DNA from: Candidatus Peregrinibacteria bacterium | GTDB taxonomy: Bacteria; Patescibacteriota; Gracilibacteria; UBA1369; UBA12463 | Direction of reading: 5' to 3' | Assembly (NCBI GenBank): GCA_016215735.1 | Contig: JACRIA010000072.1 | Span: 1 to 18,008, forward strand | Length of the DNA stretch: 18,008 nucleotides | Shown: in pieces, positions 6,893 to 13,289 of the stretch | How the letters are laid out: each line of letters begins with the position of its first letter | Numbering within the stretch: position 1 is the stretch's first letter | The notes under the pieces: model-generated | Databases searched by the model: none | What the model saw: only the letters and a program-made list of their open reading frames with translations | What the model was told of the DNA's origin: nothing | Program-made: the position numbers and the translations under genes

Positions 6893-6920
6893 TTGCGAAT
6901 AGTAAGCCTTTTGCTATAAT
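6893..6920 (+). promoter_or_regulatory. Promoter candidate P1 for the ATP synthase operon
   Basis: TTGCGA (6893-6898), a 16-bp spacer ending in TGC, then a perfect TATAAT (6915-6920), giving an extended -10 promoter. The leader to atpD would be about 236 nt. Confidence 0.5.
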
Positions 6921-6948
6921 GCGTTTGCCAAAAATTTTATTTTTACTC

Positions 6949-6977
6949 TTGATTTTCTCTAATCTAGCCCGTAGAAT
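6949..6977 (+). promoter_or_regulatory. Promoter candidate P2 for the ATP synthase operon
   Basis: TTGATT (6949-6954), a 17-bp spacer, then TAGAAT (6972-6977). The predicted start near 6984 gives a leader of about 180 nt that contains the repeat at 6991-7074 and the hairpin at 7089-7106. Confidence 0.55.
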
Positions 6978-6990
6978 TTTTGCGCAAAAA

Positions 6991-7074
6991 ACACGCCCGA
7001 AGCGAAGCGTTCTGCGTTAGCAGCAACGTTCTACGCCAGTAGCAGCGAAGCTAAGTTAAGGGCGTATATCACAG
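6991..7074 (+). repeat. Dispersed intergenic repeat, copy B (internally duplicated)
   Basis: Shares its core with copies at 2113-2165 and 10479-10536. Here the unit is doubled: CGTTCTGCGTTAGCAGCAA is followed at once by CGTTCTACGCCAGTAGCAGCG, then AAGCTAAG and GGCGTATAT. The last piece is also found in copy C. Confidence 0.7.
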
Positions 7075-7088
7075 GCCGCAAACACGCC

Positions 7089-7106
7089 GTCCCGCCTTGG
7101 CGGGAC
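7089..7106. repeat. Perfect GC-rich hairpin in the atpD leader
   Basis: GTCCCGC and GCGGGAC flank CTTG. It is one of several short GC-rich palindromes in the operon (also 11100-11114, 11143-11157, 13932-13948). No U-run follows, so it is not an intrinsic terminator. Confidence 0.6.
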
Positions 7107-7162
7107 ACAGGCGCTATAAATAAAGAATTAAAGCGGCTTATAAAATTTAAAAAATCCCCTAT

Positions 7163-8527
7163 ATGCAAAAAGGTAATGTGACACAAGTCATCGGTGCAGT
7201 TGTTGACTGTACTTTCAGTGAAAATCTTCCGGAAGTTTACGAAGCTCTGCACGTAAAAATTGGAGAGCGCGTTCTTACGCTTGAAGTCCAGCAATATTTG
7301 GGCTCGAATATTATCCGAACTGTTGCCATGGGCTCAACTGACGGACTTGAAAGAGGGACAGAGGTAAGCGCGACTAGCAAGCCGATTTCCGTGCCTGTGG
7401 GACGCGAAGTTTTGGGCCGTCTGCTGAATACTCTTGGCGAACCGATTGACGGCAAAGGTGAAGTAAAAGCCAAAAAATATTATCCGATACATAAACCTGC
7501 GCCAAAATTCGTTGAACAATCAACTGAAACGCAGGTTCTTGAAACTGGAATTAAAGTTATTGACCTTATCTGTCCTATTATGAAAGGCGGCAAAGTCGGT
7601 CTTTTTGGAGGAGCTGGAGTTGGAAAAACTGTTGTTGTTACGGAATTGATTCATAATATCGCGACAGCGCACGGCGGTTTTTCTGTTTTTGCAGGAGTCG
7701 GCGAGCGCACGCGTGAAGGAAATGATCTTTATCATGAAATGATCCGCTCAAAAGTTATGGATAAAACTGTTATGGTTTTTGGCCAGATGAATGAGCCGCC
7801 GGGAGTCAGACTCCGCGTTGGATTAAGCGGAGTTTCTGTGGCAGAATATTTCCGTGACGAGGAACATCAGGACGTTCTATTATTTATTGATAATATATTC
7901 CGCTTTTCGCAGGCTGGTAGTGAAGTTTCGGCTTTGCTCGGCCGTATTCCTTCTGCTGTGGGTTATCAGCCTACGCTTGCGACTGAAATGGGCGAACTGC
8001 AGGAAAGAATCACAACAACAAAAAATGGTTCGATTACTTCTGTTCAGGCAATTTATGTTCCTGCTGATGACTTGACTGATCCCGCGCCTGCGACAACATT
8101 CAGCCATTTGGATTCAACAATAGTTTTAACGAGACAACTCGCGGAGCTCGGCATTTATCCTGCTGTTGATCCTCTTGATTCAAGCTCGATAATTTTGGAT
8201 CCGAAGATTTTGGGAGAAGAGCATTACAATGTTGCGCGCGGCGTTCAGAAGGTTTTGCAGAGATATAAAGATTTACAGGATATTATCAATATTTTGGGCA
8301 TGGAAGAATTAAGCGAAGAAGATAAGCTCGCGGTTAGTCGTGCGCGCAAAATTCAGAAATTCCTGTCACAGCCGTTCTTTGTTGCTGAAACATTCACTGG
8401 ACGGTCAGGCGCTTATGTCCCGCTAAAAGAAACAATCCGCGCGTTTAAAGAAATTTTGGACGGCAAACATGATGATAAGCCCGAGGGAGTATTTTATATG
8501 AAAGGCGGCATCGAAGATGTAAAATAA
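7163..8527 (+). CDS. atpD: F1 ATP synthase subunit beta
   Basis: The catalytic subunit (454 residues) of the F1 head, with three copies in the alpha3beta3 ring on the cytoplasmic face. It carries the P-loop GGAGVGKT (149-156), the catalytic glutamate E181 in GVGERTREGND, Walker B LLFIDN (239-244), the conserved stretch around SALLGRIPSAVGYQPTLATE, and the torque-transmitting loop MEELSEED (380-387, DELSEED in E. coli). Length is near the family norm. It is the first gene of the operon, whereas in most bacteria atpD is next to last, after atpG. Translation starts at ATG 7163, after an AT-rich leader with no Shine-Dalgarno motif. A repeat element of about 116 bp starts right after its stop codon. 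Confidence 0.98.
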   Translation: MQKGNVTQVIGAVVDCTFSENLPEVYEALHVKIGERVLTLEVQQYLGSNIIRTVAMGSTDGLERGTEVSATSKPISVPVGREVLGRLLNTLGEPIDGKGEVKAKKYYPIHKPAPKFVEQSTETQVLETGIKVIDLICPIMKGGKVGLFGGAGVGKTVVVTELIHNIATAHGGFSVFAGVGERTREGNDLYHEMIRSKVMDKTVMVFGQMNEPPGVRLRVGLSGVSVAEYFRDEEHQDVLLFIDNIFRFSQAGSEVSALLGRIPSAVGYQPTLATEMGELQERITTTKNGSITSVQAIYVPADDLTDPAPATTFSHLDSTIVLTRQLAELGIYPAVDPLDSSSIILDPKILGEEHYNVARGVQKVLQRYKDLQDIINILGMEELSEEDKLAVSRARKIQKFLSQPFFVAETFTGRSGAYVPLKETIRAFKEILDGKHDDKPEGVFYMKGGIEDVK

Positions 8528-8645
8528 TAACTCAAAGTTCAAATGTCAAAACTCAAAACTACAACTAAAAAGTCAAAATTTAAACAGCTTTTAGTTTTGA
8601 GCTGTGGCTTTGACTTTTGAGTTTTGACTTTTGACCTAATAAATT
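8528..8645. repeat. Long imperfect palindrome, copy 1 (atpD-atpC gap)
   Basis: The whole gap is one element built of degenerate octamers such as AACTCAAA and AGTCAAAA in the left half and their inverse (TTTTGACT, TTTGAGTT) in the right half, with CAGCT/AGCTG near the centre. It could fold into a hairpin of about 50 bp. It is nearly identical to 13174-13289 and both copies start with TAACTCAAA at the stop codon. No coding capacity. Confidence 0.9.
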
Positions 8646-9083
8646 ATGGCGTTTAAGTTTCAGATAATAACACCGGAAAAGATAATTCACACAGGCGCTG
8701 CTGACAGCGTGAGTGTGCCGACTTTCGAAGGAGAAATAACAATTTTATCGCATCACATGCCGCTTGTTTCTGCTGTGCGCGTCGGTGTTTTGCGCGTGAA
8801 GCACGGGAAAGAAGAAGTTTTTATAGCTATTGACGGCGGAATATTAAAAATGGATAAAGGAGGCCTTGTGATTTTGGCGGAGTCGGCACAGCGCGCTGAC
8901 GAACTGATTGAAGAACAAATCCAAAAAGCGCTTGATGAAGCCAAAAAAGCCAAGGAAGCGAAAAGAATGGATACATCCGAATTCGTACAGGCTTTGGCAA
9001 TGATTGAAAGAGAAACCGCGAAATTGAAAGCATTGCGCAGATATAAAGGAAGCCGCGGAGCGATGGGGCCGAGCAATGAATGA
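8646..9083 (+). CDS. atpC: F1 ATP synthase subunit epsilon
   Basis: Central-stalk subunit (145 residues), one per complex, which couples the rotor to the c-ring and usually restrains ATP hydrolysis. The N-terminal beta-sandwich (about 1-85) shows the family pattern PEKIIHTG, VPTFEGEITILSHHMPLVSA and IDGGILKMDKGGLVILAE. The C-terminal domain (about 86-135) is a charged helical hairpin rich in Lys/Glu/Ala, long enough to serve as the inhibitory arm. A short Gly/Ser tail follows. It sits directly after atpD, the one pair kept from the usual order, but separated by the long palindromic element. It ends in TGA; the 39-bp gap to the next gene contains repeated TTTCTAA units. Confidence 0.95.
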   Translation: MAFKFQIITPEKIIHTGAADSVSVPTFEGEITILSHHMPLVSAVRVGVLRVKHGKEEVFIAIDGGILKMDKGGLVILAESAQRADELIEEQIQKALDEAKKAKEAKRMDTSEFVQALAMIERETAKLKALRRYKGSRGAMGPSNE

Positions 9084-9122
9084 TATAAATAAATTTCTAA
9101 TTTCTAAGTACTCTAATTTCTA

Positions 9123-9362
9123 ATGGGGAATAAAGAACAAAAATCAGAAGCAGCGAAAAAAACAACATTTTGGATGATGCTTGGATTTGCATGGCAGCTT
9201 GGATATGTTATCAGCCTCCCGATTGTGATATTGGGTTTCGGCGGAGCTTATGCGGATAAATATTTTGGCACGAGTCCACTTTTTATTTTGATTGGAATTG
9301 TCGCGGCTGTAAGCCTAACAAGCGTTGGACTTTATTATAAAATTAAAAAAATGATCATGTAA
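9123..9362 (+). CDS. AtpI/AtpZ-like small membrane protein of the ATP synthase operon
   Basis: A 79-residue protein with a Lys-rich N-terminus and two membrane helices (about 28-45 and 51-72) joined by GGAYADKYFGTSPLF. The G-x-x-x-D-x-x-F-G-T-S-P pattern is typical of the AtpZ/AtpI family encoded first in many atp operons. Such proteins help assemble the c-ring or admit magnesium, and are not part of the final enzyme. Its place just before atpB is canonical. In the permuted operon this marks the junction where the usual first gene follows the usual last gene. ATG 9123 is the only reasonable start. Confidence 0.8.
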   Translation: MGNKEQKSEAAKKTTFWMMLGFAWQLGYVISLPIVILGFGGAYADKYFGTSPLFILIGIVAAVSLTSVGLYYKIKKMIM

Positions 9363-9363
9363 C

Positions 9364-9388
9364 AGGCCGGGAGCGCAACGGACGGCCT
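9364..9388. repeat. Short hairpin between the AtpI-like gene and atpB
   Basis: AGGCCG (9364-9369) and CGGCCT (9383-9388) can form a 6-bp stem with a 13-nt loop. It starts two bases after the stop codon. The same AGGCCG/CGGCCT arms recur after atpF (11052-11082). Confidence 0.45.
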
Positions 9389-9408
9389 CTTAAAAAATTT
9401 ATAACAAA

Positions 9409-10206
9409 ATGGCTGTATTCGCACCACCTACAATCGCGTCTGAAACAATAACTCACATCGGGTCATTCGAACTGAGAAATACAATGCTTACGGCATGGCT
9501 TGTGATTGTGCTGATTTTGATCGGCAGTCTTTTGTATTACAGAAAATCGAAAAAGCTTGTGCCGAGCGGCTGGCAAAATTTGGTTGAAATGTTTGTAGGT
9601 GGAATTGCTGATTTTTTTGAAAGCGTGACAGGCGACGCGAAACAGGCAAAAAGGTTTATGCCGATTTGCGCGACTATATTTATATATGTATTGATCGCGA
9701 ATGTACTTGGCGTTTTTCCGGGATTTGGCACGATTGGAATTTGGGAAGAGCATGCGGGACATACGATTTTGGTGCCGTTTTTCAGATCAGCGAATTCGGA
9801 TGTGAATATGACGCTTGGAATTGCATGCATTTCTGTAATTATGTCGCAGGTTTATGGCGCGCTCGCGTTAGGATTTAGTTATGCTGGAAAATTTTTTGTG
9901 AATCCGCTTCGCAATCCGCTTGGCACTTTTGTAGGGATTCTTGAATTGGTATCGGAATTTGCAAAAGTTATTTCATTCACATTCAGGTTGTTCGGGAATA
10001 TTTTTGCAGGAGAAATGCTGCTTGTGACAATGGCTTTTCTCTTGCCGTTTATCGCTCCCCTGCCGTTCTATGCGCTGGAGCTGTTTGTGGCCTTTGTACA
10101 GGCGCTTGTGTTCTCGATGCTCACGCTTGTATTTTTCAAAATTGCTGTGACAGGCCACGAGGAGCATGAAGAACACGGAGGCGGCGCGGTTGAACATGCG
10201 ACTTAA
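9409..10206 (+). CDS. atpB: Fo ATP synthase subunit a
   Basis: The stator membrane subunit (265 residues) that forms the two half-channels next to the c-ring. The essential arginine is R193 in SFTFRLFGNIFAGE, and the conserved glutamine is Q231 in FVQALVFSMLTL. About five or six hydrophobic segments are visible (28-45, 85-104, 132-155, 174-190, 198-245). The N-terminal part is short, with no signal peptide apparent. The C-terminus has an unusual His/Glu-rich tail (GHEEHEEHGGG, about 249-263) that is not part of the core fold and could bind metal or respond to pH. The gene lies in the canonical position before atpE, separated from it by a REP-like hairpin. Confidence 0.97.
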   Translation: MAVFAPPTIASETITHIGSFELRNTMLTAWLVIVLILIGSLLYYRKSKKLVPSGWQNLVEMFVGGIADFFESVTGDAKQAKRFMPICATIFIYVLIANVLGVFPGFGTIGIWEEHAGHTILVPFFRSANSDVNMTLGIACISVIMSQVYGALALGFSYAGKFFVNPLRNPLGTFVGILELVSEFAKVISFTFRLFGNIFAGEMLLVTMAFLLPFIAPLPFYALELFVAFVQALVFSMLTLVFFKIAVTGHEEHEEHGGGAVEHAT

Positions 10207-10210
10207 AACC

Positions 10211-10239
10211 GGGACCAGTTCTCTTTGAGAACCGGTCCC
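10211..10239. repeat. REP-like hairpin between atpB and atpE
   Basis: GGGACCAGTTCTC (10211-10223) and GAGAACCGGTCCC (10227-10239) pair over 12 of 13 positions around a TTT loop. The arms resemble those of the element at 1216-1272. It is followed by TTAATATATTT, not a clean U-run. Confidence 0.75.
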
Positions 10240-10263
10240 TTAATATATTTAACCAAAATTTTT

Positions 10264-10479
10264 ATGGACAAAAGTCTCGCAGTAGCAATCGCAATAGCAG
10301 TCGGCGCTATCGGTCCGGCTATTGCTATCGGTCTTATCGCGGGCCACGCGATGGACGCTATCGGAAGAAATCCGGAAGCAACATCAAAAGTTCAGACAGC
10401 TATGATTCTGGGCATGGCATTCGCTGAAGCTATCGCCATTTACAGCCTTGTTGTCGCGCTCATTATTAAATTTGTATAA
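10264..10479 (+). CDS. atpE: Fo ATP synthase subunit c
   Basis: The proteolipid of the rotor ring. I choose ATG 10264 (71 residues), because an upstream in-frame ATG at 10225 lies inside the REP-like hairpin and would add a non-family extension. Two membrane helices flank the polar loop GRNPEA (34-39), and the ion-binding carboxylate is E55 in MAFAEAIAIYSL. The sodium-binding pattern (Gln in helix 1 and Glu-Ser/Thr in helix 2, as in Ilyobacter) is missing: the equivalent positions are Ile and Glu-Ala. This predicts proton coupling. At 71 residues it is at the short end of the family. The surrounding hairpins may help raise its yield above that of single-copy subunits; that is inference. Confidence 0.95.
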   Translation: MDKSLAVAIAIAVGAIGPAIAIGLIAGHAMDAIGRNPEATSKVQTAMILGMAFAEAIAIYSLVVALIIKFV

Positions 10480-10536
10480 CACACCGCGCCGTTCTGCTTT
10501 AGCAGCAGCGAAACTAAGGCGTACAGGCGTATATAA
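10479..10536 (+). repeat. Dispersed intergenic repeat, copy C (atpE-atpF gap)
   Basis: This copy starts at the atpE stop codon (TAACACACCGCGCC). The core GTTCTGCTTTAGCAGCAGCG followed by AAACTAAG matches copies at 2113 and 6991, and its end GGCGTATATAA matches copy B. A small CTGCT-TT-AGCAG hairpin is present. Confidence 0.7.
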
Positions 10537-10546
10537 CCAATGAAAA

Positions 10547-11053
10547 ATGGAATTAATCTCAAAGCTTGGCATAGACTGGAAGCTTATCCTAGCGCAGATT
10601 GTGAACTTTGGAATCGTGCTTTTTATCCTGTATAAGTTTGCGTACAAACCTGTACTTGCGATGCTGGATAAACGCAGACATATGATTGAAAAAAGCGTTT
10701 CGGACGCAAAAAAAAGCGAAGAATTATTAAAAGAAATTGAAATAATGAAAGACCGCAGCCTTATGTTTGTGAAAGAAAAAACAGCGGAAATGATGGATAC
10801 GGCCAGCCGCGAGGCGGCCCATATGAAACAAGGAATGCTTGCTGAAACAACTATTGAAGCTAAAAAAATCATGGATAAAGCAAAAGCGGAAATTGAAGCG
10901 CAAAAGAACGCGATGGTCAAAGAAGCGAAAACTGAAATCACAAAAATCGTTGTGTTCGCGACAGCGAAAATTCTTGAAAAAGAATTTTCCGAAAAAGATC
11001 AGGAGAGATTAATGGATGATGCTGCAAAAGAAATAAGCAAAGTCGTAAAATAG
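10547..11053 (+). CDS. atpF: Fo ATP synthase subunit b
   Basis: The peripheral-stalk subunit (168 residues), normally two per complex. One membrane helix at about 12-31 (KLILAQIVNFGIVLFILYKF) is followed by KPVLAMLDKRR and then a long, charged, Ala/Lys/Glu-rich right-handed coiled coil to the C-terminus, which would bind subunit delta. The length is normal. I use ATG 10547 (MELISKLGIDW), since another ATG at 10540 is out of frame. Only one b-type gene is present, so a homodimer is expected. Confidence 0.95.
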   Translation: MELISKLGIDWKLILAQIVNFGIVLFILYKFAYKPVLAMLDKRRHMIEKSVSDAKKSEELLKEIEIMKDRSLMFVKEKTAEMMDTASREAAHMKQGMLAETTIEAKKIMDKAKAEIEAQKNAMVKEAKTEITKIVVFATAKILEKEFSEKDQERLMDDAAKEISKVVK

Positions 11054-11082
11054 GCCGTGAACGATCTTTACGCGCACGGCCT
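11052..11082. repeat. Hairpin at the end of atpF
   Basis: AGGCCGTG (11052-11059, overlapping the TAG stop) pairs with CACGGCCT (11075-11082), an 8-bp perfect stem with a 15-nt loop. It is followed by TTAATATAAT. Confidence 0.6.
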
Positions 11083-11099
11083 TAATATAATGGGGGTCA

Positions 11100-11114
11100 G
11101 TCGCCTGCGGCGAC
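11100..11114. repeat. Perfect GC hairpin in the atpF-atpH gap
   Basis: GTCGCC-TGC-GGCGAC. It is the second of three stems within the 107-bp gap. Confidence 0.55.
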
Positions 11115-11142
11115 CTATCCTGAAAAATTATTAATAAATAAT

Positions 11143-11157
11143 TGCGCCTTCGGCGCA
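11143..11157. repeat. GC hairpin abutting the atpH start codon
   Basis: TGCGCC-TTC-GGCGCA ends three bases before the atpH ATG at 11161. Folded, it would occupy the ribosome-binding region and could lower initiation; there is no Shine-Dalgarno sequence to expose. Confidence 0.55.
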
Positions 11158-11160
11158 GCG

Positions 11161-11628
11161 ATGAAAACTACTCCAAAAGTTTACGCAGAAGCGCTAGCCG
11201 CGTTGATTGAAAAGGGCGGCGCAAGCCAAGAGCTTGCTGCCGGACTAGTTAATGCGCTTCGTAAAAATCATCAGGAAAAATTGCTGAATAGAATTTTGGA
11301 TTTGTGCGAAAAAATTCTTATGGGAAGGCGCGGTGAAATAAAAGTGAAAGTAATTTCGGCGCGCGAATTGACAGATTCTCAACTTGAAAAATTTAAACAA
11401 ATGGTCGCTGATTCAACAAAATTAAAACCGATCGTTGAACACAAGGTCGAGAAAGGGCTTAGAGGAGGCGTAAAACTAGCTGTCTCTGATTATATGATTG
11501 ATTCGACAATTGCTGGAAGATTGCAGACATTTGCGCGGTATTTGGTAAGTAATGGCAATGCCGCGGCGCAGCATAATGCGGCACATAAAACAAGCGCGCA
11601 ACACGTCAAAACAACGCATACAAACTAA
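11161..11628 (+). CDS. atpH: F1 ATP synthase subunit delta (shortened)
   Basis: The stator subunit joining the b dimer to the top of F1. At 155 residues it is shorter than the usual ~175-180. The shortage is in the N-terminal helical bundle, which has only about 57 residues before the C-terminal domain instead of about 100. The C-terminal part is canonical (KVKVISARELTDSQLEKF, then GGVKLAVSDYMIDSTIAGRL at 102-121). After that comes an extra tail (about 131-155) rich in Ala, His, Asn and Thr, of unknown role. Because the N-terminal bundle normally binds the alpha subunit N-terminus, the contact may be simplified here. Confidence 0.88.
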   Translation: MKTTPKVYAEALAALIEKGGASQELAAGLVNALRKNHQEKLLNRILDLCEKILMGRRGEIKVKVISARELTDSQLEKFKQMVADSTKLKPIVEHKVEKGLRGGVKLAVSDYMIDSTIAGRLQTFARYLVSNGNAAAQHNAAHKTSAQHVKTTHTN

Positions 11629-11667
11629 CTAAATTATTCTATATTCTTTATTCTTAATTCTAAACCT

Positions 11668-13176
11668 ATGGCAGAAACATCGATTAACATTATTTCTCTG
11701 TTAAAAAAGCAGATTTCGGATTTCAAGGCGACATCTGCAACTGAACACACGGGAACAATTATCGAAGCTGGCGACGGCGTTATACGCGCAACTGGCTTAA
11801 GCAACGTAAAATCCGCTGAATTGCTTGAATTTGAAAACGGAACATTCGGATGGGCGCTGAATCTTGAAGAAGATACTATCGGCGCTGTTGTTCTTGGTGA
11901 ATCGCACGGAATCAAAGAAGGCGACAGCGTGAAATCAACAGGAAGAATTTTATCTGTTCCTGTGGGCGACGGTTTGATTGGTCGAGTTGTTAATCCTCTT
12001 GGCCAAGCACTTGACGGAAAAGGCGCGATTCAATCCAAGGAATTTTATCCTGTTGAAAAAATCGCTCCAGGAGTTATTTACAGAAAATCCGTGGATAGGC
12101 CTGTGCAGACGGGCCTGCGCGCTATTGACGCGATGATCCCGATTGGAAGAGGCCAGCGCGAGCTTATTATCGGCGACAGGCAGACTGGAAAAACCGCGAT
12201 CGCGATTGACGCGATTATCAATCAAAAAACTGAAAACATGATTTGTATTTATGTTGCGATCGGACAAAAAGAATCGAAGATTGCGAAAATTGTCGCGGAA
12301 TTTCAGAAACGCGGAGCAATGGATTACACGATTGTTGTTGTCGCAGGCGCTTCACATCCTGCGCCTTTACAATTTCTTGCTCCTTATTCTGGCTGTGCGA
12401 TGGGAGAATATTTTGTTGATAAAGGGAAAGATGTGCTTGTTATTTACGATGATCTTTCAAAACACGCGAATTCATACCGCCAAATTTCACTTTTGCTAAA
12501 AAGGCCGCCGGGACGCGAAGCATTCCCTGGCGATATTTTCTATCTGCATTCGAGATTGCTGGAACGCGCGTGCTGTCTTGATCAAAAATACGGCGGCGGC
12601 ACATTGACCGCGCTCCCGATTATTGAAACGCAGGCAGGCGATCTTGCCGCTTATATTCCAACAAATGTAATTTCAATTACAGACGGCCAGATATTTCTTG
12701 AGTCTGACTTGTTTTATAAGGGAATTCGTCCGGCTATCAATGTCGGCTTGTCAGTTTCACGCGTTGGATCTGCTGCGCAAATTAAAGCCATGAAAAAAAT
12801 AGCGGGCAAAATGCGCCTTGAACTAGCGCAATACCGCGAACTTGCGGCTTTCGCACAATTCGGAAGTGATTTGGATGCGGCGACAAAAAAACAGCTTGAT
12901 AGAGGCGGCCGTTTAACTGAAATTCTCAAACAAGGCCAATATGAACCAACGCCTGTTGAACTTCAAGTCGCTGTTATTTACGCTGTCACGAATGGATACA
13001 CTGATGATGTCGCTGTCGAAGATATTAAAAAATTCATGGATGATTTTTTCAAATACTGCATGACATCGCATTCAAAATTAATGAAGGATCTGCGCGAAAA
13101 GAAAGAAATTACCGAAGAAATTGAAAAATTGCTTAAGCACGCTATCGAAGATTTTAAAAAAATATTTAAAAAATAA
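11668..13176 (+). CDS. atpA: F1 ATP synthase subunit alpha
   Basis: Non-catalytic nucleotide-binding subunit (502 residues), three copies in F1. It has the P-loop GDRQTGKT (169-176), Walker B VLVIYDDL (256-263), the hallmark SHPAPLQFLAPYSG (229-242), and the arginine finger R365 in LSVSRVGSAAQ that reaches the catalytic site on beta. The N-terminus carries the amphipathic segment that contacts delta (SINIISLLKKQISDF). All functional residues that I checked are intact. It follows atpH after a 39-bp AT-rich gap without a hairpin. Its stop codon is fused to the second copy of the long palindromic element. Confidence 0.98.
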   Translation: MAETSINIISLLKKQISDFKATSATEHTGTIIEAGDGVIRATGLSNVKSAELLEFENGTFGWALNLEEDTIGAVVLGESHGIKEGDSVKSTGRILSVPVGDGLIGRVVNPLGQALDGKGAIQSKEFYPVEKIAPGVIYRKSVDRPVQTGLRAIDAMIPIGRGQRELIIGDRQTGKTAIAIDAIINQKTENMICIYVAIGQKESKIAKIVAEFQKRGAMDYTIVVVAGASHPAPLQFLAPYSGCAMGEYFVDKGKDVLVIYDDLSKHANSYRQISLLLKRPPGREAFPGDIFYLHSRLLERACCLDQKYGGGTLTALPIIETQAGDLAAYIPTNVISITDGQIFLESDLFYKGIRPAINVGLSVSRVGSAAQIKAMKKIAGKMRLELAQYRELAAFAQFGSDLDAATKKQLDRGGRLTEILKQGQYEPTPVELQVAVIYAVTNGYTDDVAVEDIKKFMDDFFKYCMTSHSKLMKDLREKKEITEEIEKLLKHAIEDFKKIFKK

Positions 13177-13289
13177 CTCAAAACTCAAATGTCAAAACTC
13201 AAAGCTACAACTCAAAAGTCAAAATTTAAACAGCTTTTAGTTTTAAACTGTGGTTTTGAGCTTTGAATTTTAACTTTTAACTTAAATTT
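13174..13289. repeat. Long imperfect palindrome, copy 2 (atpA-atpG gap)
   Basis: Nearly the same sequence as 8528-8645, aligned over its full length. The left half is almost unchanged (shared core AAAAGTCAAAATTTAAACAG), while several G residues of the right half are A here. The stop codon of atpA is the first TAA of the element. It fills the whole gap. Confidence 0.9.

Larger units (their letters stand above)
6559..7162. other. 604-bp non-coding hub between two divergent units
   Basis: No convincing protein gene is present. From left to right the stretch holds a promoter for the carbonic-anhydrase-like gene, a short terminated minus-strand transcript and its -10 box, an AT-rich segment (6711-6780), a sudden GC-rich segment (6785-6803), the tRNA-like element, two promoter candidates for the ATP synthase operon, a repeat, a perfect hairpin and an A/T-rich leader up to atpD. 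A 63-codon open frame beginning inside the tRNA-like element is not credible. Confidence 0.7.

Noticed and set aside
6829..7020. 63-codon plus-strand open frame
   Set aside because: It starts inside the tRNA-like element, runs through both promoter candidates and the repeat, and its protein has no credible composition.
8528..8645. CRISPR-like array because of repeated octamers
   Set aside because: Units are short, degenerate, without spacers of uniform length, and arranged as one palindrome; no cas gene is nearby.
8753..9076. 107-codon minus-strand frame opposite atpC
   Set aside because: It lies wholly within atpC, whose identity is certain.
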